Source: Gautieria morchelliformis (lineage: Eukaryota; Basidiomycota; Agaricomycetes; Gomphales; Gomphaceae). Taken from it: a DNA stretch of 64,000 nt. Every line of letters begins with the position of its first letter. Positions within the stretch are counted from its first letter, which is position 1. The stretch lies in NCBI GenBank assembly GCA_015179125.1, contig WHVA01000260.1:62001-126000 (forward strand), written 5' to 3'. The position numbers and the translations under genes were made by a program. The notes beneath the pieces are model-generated. The model had not been told where the DNA came from, ran no database searches, and saw nothing but the letters and a program-made list of their open reading frames with translations. Shown here piece by piece: positions 23,115-35,195 of the stretch.

Positions 23115-26100
23115 GCTATCCTGGACCAAGAGAACAGGACGATAGAAGACGGAGAGATCGTAGATCTCACCGCCCTCGTCCCCTCAGTAGAGGACGAGGA
23201 AAACCCCAACCACGTCTCGTTGAGCGTGGCCGAGGAAGAGACGACGCAGGGCAACGAGCCGGCGCCGCCCCCCATCTCTCTCTGCCCAAGGACAAAGGAA
23301 AGGGCAGAGAAGTCTCGCCGTCTTCAGACGGTAGAGCAACAACGTCGAGGCGGGCACAAAGCCATGAATCAAACCGACGCTCACGAAGTAGAGCGACGAC
23401 GATCATCCCTGAAGGAGGACGACGGCAAAAAAGACGAGCCCCAGACGATGGTCAGGACTCGGAATACTCGAGCTCTAGCCGCAAGAGCTCGAGGGCTCAC
23501 GCCATTGACCACGAGATGGCAGAGGCCCTGAACAAACAGGTGCAGGCTGCGCTGCACCGAAGTATGCTGACGCGCCACAAGCACGATCAGCTGGCATCGC
23601 AGCTTGACAACGCCGCCGCCGCCCTAATGGCAATCAGCAAGGAACTCCACCAGGCGGAGGAGGTCAGGCTGCAAGACGCAGCCACGCTGGAGGACATCCA
23701 GAAAGCCCTCCGCCCACGTGGGGAACGCGACGCAACTCGCCTGAGCTCGCGACAGTCCGCAGCCAACGAACGCAGTTGCGACGTGACAGACCCGCGCCGA
23801 AAGGATCGAGACGAGCAGCGAATGCCGCCGCCAGCCGTCCCGGTCGAACAGGACGTAAGGTTCGGGAACGAACCTCAAGAGCAACCGGCTGCCCCAACGG
23901 ACAGCCGTAAGACGATCCAACAGATCGTTAGGGATCAGGTCGCCTCAGAGCCTGACTCTGAAACGACGACCGAGAGCTTAGAGCTCGAAGTCGCACACTG
24001 GCAGTGTAAAGAAGCCGCAGCCGTGCACCGCCACACACGGGCACTCGAGCTACTAGCGAAAAACGCTGAAGAGACAGTGGCCCACAGCCACACTGCTCAG
24101 CTGCCCGACGAGCAGCTCACGCAAGCCGTACAAGGCGCACGGCAGGCGCGTGCAGCCTACAGCAGCAGGCTATGGATCCGCAAGGCGGGACTGACCGGGG
24201 ACACCAGGCACAAAATGCCCCCGGATCCGAGAGCACAAAATGCTCCCGAACCCAAGCCCGATCCGGGCCCAGGGCCCATCAGGGCATATAACAGCCTGCC
24301 CCGCGCGGCGTCACAACCGCGCGAACGATCCATGGCCCCAACGGAAGGCCAGGGAATCCCTGACCAGGCCGACGTCGTACCAATGGAGCCGTACGACGGG
24401 ATCACACGGATGATCCGCGTGGCGTTAGCAGACGCCGCGGACACAGACCCGGAGAAGTCTGTGCTAGTGAAAGCCGGCGTAAAATTGGCCCACCCTGAGC
24501 CATATGCCAGGGGATCTGACCTCGAAGAGTTTGAAATCTTCGTGGCAGCCATCCTACGATGGCTAAAAATGAATTGCCTCCTAGGGCCAACCAGCATTGA
24601 CATGCAGGTCGGCTATGTGGGCACTCGCCTCACCGGCGAAGCCCAGGAGTGGTTCCTTCGAAACGTTGAACACTTCAATCGCCAGGTCCGCAGCTGGACG
24701 CTGGAAACCGTGATGCAAGGCCTTCAAAAAAGGTTCCTGCACACACTGACGTACCATCACGCATCGAATAAATTTGACGTGGTCATGCAAGGCATGAAAA
24801 CCGTTCAGGAGATGCTGAACGAGCTCACGAAATATGCGGCACGTATGATACAGCCGCCAGACGAGTACACGTTCCAGAGACGGTTTGTATCGGCGCTGCG
24901 CAACGAGGTCCTCAAAAAGGGCTATAATGCCGAGAGCAGCTCAATAGAGCAACTCTTCGAGATGGCCTGGATGATCGAGGAGGCATCCCGATACAACATG
25001 GGGATGCGCCATGCAGAAAGCACAGCAGCGACGGCAAGCGCTGCCCGGCTCACAGGGAGCAAGCCGTTGACACAAACGGGCCTGACCAGGCCCAGCCTGT
25101 TCGCAAGAAGCGGAACAGGACAACGGCTACCGCCCTCACGCCCAGCACAAGCTGGACGCCCGCCTGAAGCTAAACAGCCTCAAGCGTTAGGGTCGTCCCC
25201 ACGACCTGCCCCACCGACGAAAACGTCGGGCCGGCCTAACAATAGGCCCAGCGGCAGCCAAAGCAACACCACATGCTTTGAATGTGGCCAACCTGGCCAC
25301 AAGAAGGCAGAGTGCCCCCGGCTTAGGTCCGGTATAAGGACAGTGGCCATGAGGCATGACAATGAAGCCGAGGATCCGGAAACGGATCTCGGTCAAAATT
25401 CTCTTCAACAAATTGACGAAGAGGGGGAGGGTGATCCCCAACCCAATGACACTCCGGACAACAGAGATGCGCCCACTGAAGAATGGGACCCAGAGCCGTC
25501 CCAATACTATGAATGGGACGAGGAGGTGGAAGACACCACCTACAGGTCCAGCATGATCAGATTCGCACTGGAAGACGAAACCGCCACGAAGGTTATGGCG
25601 GCACGCACATCGGTCACGCCGGACAAGGCGGCCGAGCCGGTGTATCACCACCGAAGCAAACACAGGACGCAGCCAACGTGTCCACGCAGTGAGAACCGTA
25701 CCCTATCGGGGTACTGGGAAATAAACGGCGTAAAAGCCCACTGCCTGCTAGATAGCGGCAGCGAAGGGGTACTGCTGTCCCCCGAATTCACGCGAGCTAC
25801 AGGGGTGAAGACGTTCTCCCTGGAGCAACCAATCGCACTGCAGCTAGCCTGCATAGGCAGCCGTTCCACGATCAACTATGGAATGAACACGACCATCAAG
25901 TTTGGTCGTGGGACATATGACAAATATTTCGACGTAGCAAACGTCGAATATTACGACGCGATCTTAGGGACACTGTTCCTAAGGAGATTCGGCATAACCC
26001 TGGACTTCTCGAGCCCAGGGACGATTCGAAAGGGAAACGAAGTGATCCCCACGGGCAAGGTCTCATTCGATGATGACGAATCGAAGGACGAGGACAAAGG

Positions 26101-26152
26101 GCCACAGGTGAGCATGATCACCCAGGCACCGAAGCCGAACCTGGCTCATTGA
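23115..26152 (+). CDS. Element A Gag-protease
   Basis: The frame is open from about 23115 to TGA 26150-26152; the first in-frame ATG is 23516 (878 residues from there). The true N terminus probably lies upstream in another frame (the reading ATTGAD..., LDQENRTIEDGEIVDLTALV around 23110-23270), so a one-base loss near 23285 is likely. Features counted from ATG 23516: basic/polar region; capsid-like gag domain around residues 300-480 (LTGEAQEWFLRNVEHFN, FVSALRNEVLKKGYN); CCHC zinc knuckle CFECGQPGHKKAEC at 587-600; acidic linker; retropepsin-type aspartic protease with CLLDSGSEGVLLSPEF at about 743 and DAILGTLFLRRFGITLDF after it. The structural protein packages the RNA; the protease would cut the polyprotein. 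The frame continues after the TGA into pol. Confidence 0.88.
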
Positions 26153-27766
26153 AGCCAGGAGGACGAGTCGCGGGACGACTCGTCCTCGAACTCACCCTAC
26201 AGCTGTAGGGAGAGACGCTCTCACCTAACGGTGAAAGCGATGGGAAAGAGGAAAGCGGGCCCGCGCGCCGTGGGACCTAATAGACGCCAACAGTGCCTAA
26301 TGGCTTCTAAGCCAACCACCACCATCATCCTCATGAATGATGACCTTCCTTGCCTCCACGAGGAATGGATGGAAAGAATCACTGACCTAGTCAGTGGAAT
26401 TCCATTAGAACTCCCGCCACTACGGGAGATCAACCATGAGATCAACCTCATCGATCCCAACAAGCACATGCGGTATCGACTACCGAAATGCCCCGAACAC
26501 TTCCGAGAGGAACTGTCGGCTAAGATAGAACGATACACCACTGCAAAGTGGTGGATTCCGGCAGTAGCGCAGCAGGCAGTGCCCATGCTGTGTGTGCTGA
26601 AGAAGAACGGTATGTTGAGAACCGTCTTCGATCTGCACCAGCAGAACGAGAACACGGTGAAGGACGTCACGCCCTTCCTGGATCAAGATATCATACGCAG
26701 CGACATGGCTCGCTGCCGATATCGAACAAAACTCGATATGTCAGAAGCATACGAGCAGATCCGGATTCACCCGGATCATGTAGCAAAGACAGCCTTTGCC
26801 ACGATCCTTGGCACCTTCAGGAGCCAGGTGATACAGATGGGGGACTGTAACGCCCCATCAACATTCCAACGGCTGATGACAGGCATTTTCCGCGACTGCA
26901 TAGGTCGCTTCGTCCATGTATACATGGACGACATCTTCATATTCTCGCTCTCAATATAAGAGCATGAAGAGCACCTCTACATCGTCTTTGACAGACTGAG
27001 GAAGAATCACCTCTTTCTGAGCAAGAAAAAGGTGGACCTCTACTCCATCCGAATGGAGTGTCTCGGCCATATGATTGATGGCCGAGGGGTACATGCCGAC
27101 GAGGACAAGATGCAACGTATCCGCGAATGGCGCAGGCCACGGACGTTCAATGACGTCCAGCGTTTCCTCGGGCTGGTACAGTATCTGGCACACTACATGC
27201 CGGATGTTAGCGCATATACCACCCCGCTATCGGGCTGTGCGCGTAATAACCGTCCATTCGAATGGACACCACTACTCGACAAATGCTGGCAAAGCATTAA
27301 GGCGTTGGCCTGTAAGGCCCCGATCCTGCGTCCAGTAGACGCAAGGTGCCCAGAGCCGATCTGGGTGATCACCGACGGATCAAAAGCCGGTGTCGGTGCG
27401 GTCTACGGCCAAGGTCCTGACTGGAAAACTTGTCGACCAGCCGGCTTCTTGTCAAAGAAGTTCAGCGTTGCTCAGCAACACTACCGGACTCACGAGCACG
27501 AGACGATCATGGTGCTCGAGGCTCTCATGAAATGGGAGGACAAACTGCTGGGGCGAAGGTTCACCCTCGTCACAGACCACAAAGGGCTCGAGTACTTCGA
27601 GACCCAGAAGAGCATATCTGACCGCCAGGTCAGATGGTGGGAGTTTCTCTCCCGGTTCAATTTCAACACCGTTCATGTTGATGGTATAGAGAACAAGGTA
27701 GCGGACTGCCTGTCGCGCTACTACGAGAGCGACATGAGTGATGACAATCACCCGGACCATGTCTTC
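26153..27766 (+). pseudogene. Element A pol, part 1: reverse transcriptase and RNase H
   Basis: Same frame as gag-pro, separated only by TGA 26150-26152. The RT palm is clear: PKCPEHFREEL, VLKKNGMLRTVFD, TKLDMSEAYEQIRI, MGDCNAPSTFQRLM and catalytic YMDD at 26921-26932. An in-frame TAA at 26957-26959 interrupts it 25 nt later, exactly where related proteins continue IxEHEEHL. The frame then resumes with the connection domain (HLFLSKKKVDLYS, FLGLVQYLAHYMPDVSAY) and RNase H (ITDGSKAGVGAVYGQG, THEHETIMVLEALMKWED, TDHKGLEYF, ENKVADCLSRYYES). The solo LTR inserted at 27767 then breaks the gene. TAA is one C-to-T step from CAA. As sequenced, no complete Pol can be made. Confidence 0.9.
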
Positions 27767-29245
27767 TGTTTTGGAACCTGTTGAACTAAACGTAAAACTG
27801 TGGTGTTAAACACAATTCTAAAGTTCAATCAGAGATTTGACTTTACAAGCACACGCAAGCTTCGAAACTATTTTAACAGGAACCCAATTAAGAAATTATA
27901 CTCCGGTGAACAATCAGAATCAGTATTGGTACAGGAAGTGTAGCAATAGAGATTTAACTGAACACATGTAGTTCTTAGATTGTGCAATACTTTGTGAGGT
28001 CAAAGAATGTTATTAGGCGTCCAAGGGTCCAGATACTTTAAGGGGGAAAGCTACCTAGAGTCTTAGGACCGCGGGTCGAGTGAATTAAAGACAACAATAA
28101 TCCCCAAGACGTGAAAACATAGTTCTGCGCTTGAACTCTTCCTCAGTTCAAGTATGTCACTATTCTTGTGGCTTTTCTGGTTTTCCAACTCAACAAATGT
28201 AGGATATTAACTCACTTACCCTGAGTTAGGTTAATATCTGCAGTGCGTTGATTGATCAAGAAAGATCAATTACTCAAAAGGCTATTAACCCACTTAACTC
28301 AGAGTTAAGTTAATAAACTATTGCGTGAATTGAATAACTAATAACCAAGTCTATTAGATCACTGCTCAGAGTGGCGTCTAATGGTACAGGATTACTAATC
28401 AGTTACTCTTAGTAATGTTACTGTTCGCAGCGCGATTAGTCAGAGCCTGCTGCAATTAAAATAGAGCACTCTTGTACTTCTCAGAGCCAATCAGAGTTGC
28501 TGCAATCTTAGACTGTAGCCAAGTCAGTGAGCCAGTACTTCGGTACAAGGCTGTGTTGAAGTCACACTTCAGTTACTCAAGGTATGAGTGGTTTGGGTGA
28601 AAGATGATTGATTGCTTCACTGCTAAAACTGCAGGCTATTTATACTGCATCTATCTAGCTTATGTAACTACTGCCAGGAACCTTGTAGAGGCTTCTACTA
28701 CTGTGAAGAACCTTGTGGAAGCTTAGAGAAGCTTCAGGAAAGGTTTGGAAACTATTGGAAGGCTGTGGAAGGTTCTATTGCTATATTGGGTTAAAGTCAC
28801 AGCTCTGTGACAGTAAAGCTAAGAGTATGTAAGAAACTCCCACGCTCATGTGATTATCATGTGACGAAGGAAAGTCATGTGACTTCATGCTGGATTGAGG
28901 TCATGTGACTGTGTCATGTGATTGTCAGGTGACCGTAGATAATCAAGTGACTTTGAGGTCAGGTGATTGTCAGGTGACTGTAGATAATCAGGTGACTTTG
29001 AGGTCAGGTGATTGTCAGGTGACTGTGGATGATCAGGTGACTTTGAGCTGTTTTGAGGTCATGTGATAGTCATGTGACCGTGGGGGATTCTTAGCTAAAC
29101 TATCAAGAGATTGTTGTATCTTGTGGACCCAATGTGAGTGTAGCATAGAAATATTAATACAACCTTCCTTGAGGACATTTGAAACTAATTAACTACCTAG
29201 TAAATGTTCATAAATAGGTAGCTACTTTGTGGACGATCCCTAACA
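27767..29245 (-). mobile_element. Solo LTR E1 (1479 bp) inside element A pol
   Basis: Starts TGTTTTGGAACC and ends CCCTAACA on the plus strand, and is the inverted copy of 53076-54557. The flanks are TCTTC (27762-27766) and TCTTT (29246-29250), a 5 bp TSD with one change. Removing it rejoins the pol frame (GACCATGTC to TTTGTGAACGCG). The promoter side reads on the minus strand: TATAAATA at about 28638-28645, upstream of which (28846-29077) lies an array of TCANGTGA palindromes. There is no coding capacity. TG...CA ends and a 5 bp TSD fit an LTR left behind by recombination. Confidence 0.88.
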
Positions 29246-30458
29246 TCTTTGTGAACGCGGATGCGTGTTTGGACCCGGACGGTGAGTTATTGCCCACCGA
29301 CCGGTATGTCGAGTTGCGAACAGCGGCGACAAGACGCTCTAAACACCTCGCTGAGAAGACAGAGGCGAGAGTAACGGAATCCGCCACATTAAACGAGGGC
29401 TCACCAGAGCCCGCGAACGTCGCCGCGTCCCGCGACGACGACGATGACGTCAGAGCCATCACCGCAGGAAATGACGGCACACCCCTGCGCTGGATCGTCG
29501 AGCAAGGCGTAGACCTGTCTAAGGTCCTACGAGATGCGTACCACAGGGACACCATGTTCACAAAGATCATGGCGCACCCGGACGCGCACCTGAGATTCGG
29601 GATCCGGGACGGGCTGATCTGGACTAAGAATCAGCTCAAAAGAGACGTCATTGCCGTCCCCCGCTCTGTTCTTCAAGGGGGAAGGAAGCTGATCAAAATT
29701 ATCATCGATCGGGCACATCAGATAGTCGGCCACTATGGCCATCTGAAGACTTCGAACTACGTTCGAAGAGCATATTGGTGGCCGGGCATGAGCCCAGACA
29801 TAGAAGCATTCTGCACATTGTGCGCGAGGTGTCAGATGATGAAAACTGGACCACAACGGCCCAAAGCCTACTACACAGCCTACCCATTCCAGATAGGCCG
29901 TGGCAGTCGATTGGCATCGACTTCATGGGGCCCCTGCCCAGATCCAACGACTGTGACTACCTGATGGTAGTCATCGACCGACTAACGTCGCTCGTACACC
30001 TCGTACCAACCACGACAAGCGTGTCAGCCAAGGGAGTAGCCTGGCTGTTTCTGAAGGAGGTCATCCGACTACACAGAGTTCCCGACTCCATTGTCTCGGA
30101 CAGAGACTCAAAGTTCACGTCTATCTTCTGGCGTGAACTACAGCGACTCATGGGGACTAAGCTCCTCATGTCAACTGCCTTCCATCCCCAAACGGATGGA
30201 GCAACCGAGCGGGCAAACCGCTTGATTGGCCAGATATTGCGCGCGGTCGTCAGAGATGATCAGAAGGATTGGGCATTGAAATGCCCAATGGTTGAGGTCA
30301 CCCTCAACAGCAACGTCAGCGCGACCACAGGGTTCGCACCTTTCGAGCTGAACCACGGCTATATGCCGCGGATAGACCTCCCCATAGCTGTGGACACCCC
30401 GTTCAAGGGGGTGGCCCGGTTCGCACATCAGGCAAAATGGAACCTGATGGCGGCACAC
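29246..30458 (+). pseudogene. Element A pol, part 2: integrase zinc finger and catalytic core
   Basis: Continues pol after the solo LTR: an acidic linker (LAEKTEARVTES, DDDDDVRAITAGNDGTPL), then an H2C2 integrase zinc-binding domain (HQIVGHYGHLKTSNY, CTLCARCQ; 29715-29835), then the DDE core in another frame (GIDFMGPLPRSNDCDYLMVVIDR; SDRDSKFTSIFW; HPQTDGATERAN). The three catalytic acidic residues are present. The frame change at about 29872 fits one lost base in GGCC (AAAGCC read where KGLLHSLPIPDRPW needs AAAGGCC). The ORF is cut by solo LTR I at 30459. Confidence 0.88.
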
Positions 30459-31482
30459 TGTCAAGATTGGGTTTTAGGCGTTAATATCGTGTATTAGTGA
30501 ACACAGCGAATGTCCAAATAACTTGTGTGAAGAGGTATGCTGTTCAGCGAATAGATGAACCAATAAATGTTCACAAGGTAAGAGGGTTGCCCGAACGGGG
30601 CTCGCCCTATCTACAGTCGTAGCGAAATAGCCCGTGACTCTTGACGGTGTAACATGCAAGGTCTCATGGAAGGGCTGTCTAAGTCTCGACAATCCCTTCC
30701 TGGCGAAGGTGCTCCTTCGGAGCCCTTCGCCAACAGCACAGAAAATGGTTCGAAGGCTAAGGTAACGAAGATGAAGTATGAGAACTCACCAGTGATGCCT
30801 AAGTCCTCTGCTGGTCAAAGATGGGAATCTCCAAGAGAAGGCTTAAGATGATGACCATGGCGAGGTCAAAGCTGCACAAGATAAACGACATATGATAATT
30901 GAACTGGGGAATATACATGCGAATGTAAACTACTTATATCAAATACTCGTAAGGTATCAGCGAATAGGAAAGAGGCCGTTGTGAGTCAGGGTTGGATAGG
31001 GGTGCGCGGTCATGATACTAGGTAGATGGAATAAACATACAATAGAGTGAGGGGGAATGCGAACATGGAACGACGGAGAATAAAGGGAGCGAAGGTACTT
31101 ATGGACAAAACCATGTCTTGGGACCCGCATACATGCTACCCTGCACGGGCTCTTCGTTTACTGGGTTGATCCCGCACGGCCTATGGAAGAGACGCCCTGC
31201 GATCACACCTTGGCCATACGAACACCCAATGGGGTTGGATTAAGAAGATGATGGGGTTAATGATGAACCATCATGCCGGTTGAATGGTATCGATCATATT
31301 CGATGGCATGCCTGCTGATGAAATGCAGCGAATAGCGGTTTCGGAGAATGGGGCGAACAGTGGGTAGAGTGGACGTAGAGGGGAAGTGATCGGTAGGTGC
31401 GGTGAACTCTGGCGAAGATGCTAGGGAGTGATGAGGGGGAACATAGAGGTAGCGCGGTAGGAGAAATAAACCGGTTGTGACA
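30459..31482. mobile_element. Solo LTR I (1024 bp)
   Basis: TGTCAAGATTGG...GGTTGTGACA with a perfect 5 bp TSD, CACAC (30454-30458 and 31483-31487). The terminal inverted pentamers are TGTCA/TGACA. Removing it and one TSD copy restores the integrase reading frame (GCA CAC GAT GCA ATC). It has no coding capacity. I found no second copy in the window. Confidence 0.88.
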
Positions 31483-31487
31483 CACAC

Positions 31488-32027
31488 GATGCAATCATAG
31501 AGCATCGAGTGACGCAAACGTTTCATGCAAATAAGAAACATATGGCGAGCGACAGGTACACGGCCAATGACCGCGTCTACCTTTCGACACAAAACCTAAC
31601 TCTCCTGAAAGGAAGAGCCAGAAAGCTAGTCCCACGGTACATCGGACCGTACTGCATCGTCGAGGCTCACAACGACGCCTCAACAGTGACCCTTGATCTT
31701 CCCGACGAACTGAAAAGCCGTCGCATTTCACCGGTCTTCCATTCCAGCCTCGTACGGCGATACGAGGCTAACAACGACGAATTGTTCCCTCGTCGTGAGG
31801 TCAAGTCATTTTATGACTTCGGAGCAAATGACGACGAGGAGTGGCTCATCGATGAGATTATTGCACATCGATGGATAAACTCGACGGACCTGGAGTTCCA
31901 GGTCCGTTGGACACTAGGCGACGTGACATGGGAACCCATGTCATCCTGTAAGGACCTTGAAGCCCTAGATAGCTATCTAGAGCTTCGGGGGGTGGGCAAG
32001 CCACGCGACCTCCCCAGACGCCGCTAG
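31488..32027 (+). pseudogene. Element A pol, part 3: integrase C-terminal region and chromodomain
   Basis: The frame resumes with HRVTQTFHANKKHM, the GPY/F-like segment GRARKLVPRYIGPYCIVEAH and LPDELKSRRISPVFHSSLVRRY. It ends in a chromodomain-like module (EEWLIDEIIAHRW, LEFQVRWTLGDVTWEPMSSC) before TAG at 32025-32027. Integrase-linked chromodomains define chromoviruses and can steer integration towards modified histones; this one keeps the aromatic residues RW and W. Confidence 0.88.
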
Positions 32028-32147
32028 ACGCGTCTGTCACGTGCAGACCACGTGACGCGCCGGCCACGGCACAGTTAAATTTTCGCCTCGGATCTTTCCG
32101 AGGGCACATCGCTTCTTGGAAGTAACCACCATCATCTACCCACGAAG

Positions 32148-33478
32148 ATGATGCCCCCCAAAGATGGGATGGACGTTGATCCATCAACGTCCACAACGCG
32201 AACAACGGCCCCGAGACAGGGGGCCGCAGACATTCTCCATGCTCCAATAGACCAGGAGCACTGGATGATCGTGGGATGGGAGGACGCCCTCGCCATCGTC
32301 CACCCGGACGATTGTGCAACATGCGTGGACTACGCCGCGCACCTTAGGGCCGCGACCGGCACCCGCAAGGTCAAATTGCGGGATGAAGACATCGGCGACG
32401 CCGTCGATGCAGCTTGGGGATGGCTCCCAAGGGGCATCACGCGTCACACGTGAGAAGAGCCCCTCCGGGACATCCACGACCTTAAAAAAGAGGTCAAGGA
32501 GCTGGAACGCGCGGTCGAGGACCGCGACGATGTGCTTGCAACCGAGCACGCCAGGATCAAGGAACTGGAGCAACAGCTGAGCGCAGCCCAGCTCCAGGTT
32601 ACCCTGGTCCACGCTGCCTCAAGAAGGCCGCGACATGACCCGGCCACGGACCCAGTGGCCGGGCCATCATCACCTCGCACGACGGCGCCGTTGCCGGCGC
32701 GTGCAACATCGGGGCTAGCGTCCCGATTGTCGGCGCCGACCCCGACGACGACAACGATGGAAGGGCAGAGCGTGCCTTCCGACTCTGCGTACAGCGTCCC
32801 AGATGGATGGGAGTCTGACTCATCCGTCTGGAAGACGTACGGCCCTGAACGGGCACAGAGGCTGGCAGAGCAGCCAAAGAAAAAGCGCAAGAAATTGCGT
32901 GGCTCCCCCCACACCGTCAATGGGCTAGCCATTGCGAAGGAAAGCATGATTAGCGCTTACCTAGTGGTGTCATCGTCGCACACCATCAACGACCCCGCCC
33001 TTCAGCGGCGGGTAGCACAGATCGAGGCCCAGTACATCGGGCCTGGCGTGGCCCTGCCTCCGCCGGCGGGGACAGTTCACCCTCCCTACCTGGGGGAGGG
33101 AGTGATCATACCACTCGGAGACCCACCGATCTCCGAGACGGGCCTCCTACCACAGCCGGTAAGAAAGGCCCAACAGCGTCATACTCAATGGTACGACGTC
33201 TGCCCGCTCGACAACCCACGCTTCGTCGAACTCCTAGCGCGGGCAAAAGAAACGCCACAGCTCGCGCGTACGCGTGAGTTGATCGGCGTATTTAAACACA
33301 TCGAGCGTGAACAATGTGCTCGCAATCCCAAAAGGGATTGTCTCGTGATAGCAGGTGGTACCCCGCACGATATTGCGGCCATCCTAAAGGGTTGGATACA
33401 CAACCCTGAAGGGATCCCATCCGCCATCCGTGACAACGCGGATGGCACCTTCAACCTAGACGACATGGATGTCTGGAT
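32148..33478 (+). pseudogene. Element A ORF3, 5' part
   Basis: A third plus-strand ORF beginning 121 nt after the pol stop, in the position of env in retroviruses. It starts MMPPKDGMDVDPSTSTTRTT. An in-frame TGA at 32451-32453 (one C-to-T step from CGA) interrupts it, and the same frame continues with a heptad-like coiled coil (LKKEVKELERAVEDRD, KELEQQLSAAQLQ), a Ser/Thr/Pro-rich stretch, a basic run EQPKKKRKKLR that resembles a nuclear localisation signal, and a folded-looking part (WYDVCPLDNPRFVELLARAKE, RTRELIGVFKHIEREQCARN). There is no signal peptide or transmembrane segment, so it is not a typical envelope protein. The hAT element interrupts it at 33479. No function is recognised. Confidence 0.75.
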
Positions 33479-35187
33479 TAGGGCTCGGCACTGTACCCGT
33501 ACAAGCCGTTCATACGGCATCCGTATTACGGGCACGTAACCAAACTGGCGCCTGTTGAGTCACGTTTGACCGTATGACGGTGACGGCCGTAATGACCTCT
33601 GTATGCAGCCGTACACGATACGGCCGTATTTACGCAGCGTACGGGCTGAGGTATGTATCTATGCATCTGCTGAAAATACCAAGACCTCCAACTTAAAATT
33701 GTCTTGGACACGGTCATTGATGACCCCACCGATCGCGGTCCGATAGGCCATAATGGTATATGGTTAGTCTATGCTATACATATCGGGTTCACCGTTCTAA
33801 CGTCCCTCGCCGAGGTCCTTCCCACCATGGCATCATTCATCCAGGATGAGTGCGCCAAAATGGTACACCTCTTCGAACACCTCCCTCCAACTCTTCCAGA
33901 GATGCCATCCAACTCCAAACTGCCACCAACCATTGACTTCATGCTTTTGCAGGATGAGGGTGTGTGGCCAGCCTTCAACAAAGCGATGCATGCTGCCTTT
34001 GGTGAGAAATCCAGTGGCATTATACTCACTGAGTGTGGGACAGGACTCGTGAAAACGGTCGCCCTGATCCGGTGGTGCTTGGAGGAAATAGGTAAACAAT
34101 CCGACAAGGCGGCTGTCGGTCTGGTGAGACTTTGGATCGAGGCATTGTGCAGGGCTGCCACCGCTGCTGGTGCAAAGGGGGATGAGATGGACATTGATGG
34201 TATGTAGATTCACTGCTTCTAACTCGCTGGGGCTGATATGTAGCTTTGAGATGGAAACAGTGTCACTATTGCGCAGGGGAGAACATGCCGGACTCATCAA
34301 CCAAGCCGACTTTTATTTCGTGTTTATATAATTGTTACACTTATCTAGATAGTGCTGGATCCCAGAATCACAATTGCAGGGCTGCGGACTGATTACACAG
34401 ATGACCTCGATGTGCTTGCACACATCGAGGCATCAAAGCATAGCATGGCAGAATACTACACTGACCATTATAGTAAGGGCAAGCCATCTTCGAAGCAGCT
34501 GGGTTCCACCTCTACTATGCATAGCGATCTGAGCAGTGGAGCTCTGCCAACCGGCGTCCCCGGCTCTCTGGAGAAGATTAATTTCATGGCAAGGTATAAC
34601 AATCGTGCACCTGCAATATCATATTGAAGTGAACTTGATGAATTCTTTCAACTCCCTGCTGAAATATGGGTCAAGTGCGACCCGGTGCAATGGTGGGGGG
34701 CCCGCAGGGCACAGTTCCCAACTTTGAGTCGCTTTGTTCGTGACATGATGACTATACCAGGTACGCTAACTCTATCAATTGCTTTGCTAGTACACTCAAA
34801 CCAGACAGGTTCTGCTGTCGCTGTCGAGCGTATCTTCTCAGGGGGTCGGGATACAATCTCACTGCGACGGGCAAGTTTGAAGCCGGAAACAATCCACACT
34901 CTAATGATTGTCAAGCAGAAAGTGAAATTAGCTCGCAATGGTAGCGAATAAGGATGTAGGGAATATGTCAGATGACTATGTAGCTACTCAAACGCAAATT
35001 CAACTATCCCTATGGCCCCGTACCTCCCGTACCTCCCGTATGCCCGTATACAGCTGTATGGTGGCTGTACACGTACCGTGTGGCATGCTGGTGGTCCAGG
35101 ATACGGAACGGATACGGTACGTGTGACACTGTAAAGTGGCCGTAAGACATACGGCCGTACCCATATATGGTACGGTGCCGAGCCCTA
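33479..35187 (+). mobile_element. hAT transposon, internally deleted or degenerate (1709 bp)
   Basis: Terminal inverted repeats TAGGGCTCGGCACTGTACC (left) and the inverse of TAGGGCTCGGCACCGTACC (right) differ at one position. A perfect 8 bp TSD, GTCTGGAT (33471-33478 and 35188-35195), is the hAT signature. Both subterminal regions carry many CCGTA/TACGG motifs. The interior encodes pieces of a hAT transposase on the plus strand: LDPRITIAGL..YTDDLDVLAHIEA near 34354-34435 and the hAT dimerisation domain (DPVQWWGARRAQFPTLSRFVRDMM, AVAVERIFSGGRDTISLRRASL, near 34670-34900). The N-terminal zinc finger and most of the catalytic core are missing, so the element would need an enzyme supplied in trans. 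Confidence 0.92.
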
Positions 35188-35195
35188 GTCTGGAT

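Noticed and set aside
23624..23920. Antisense ORFs within element A gag
   Set aside because: They arise from the GC-rich codon use of gag; no domain, Cys cluster or promoter supports them, unlike the antisense ORF of element B.
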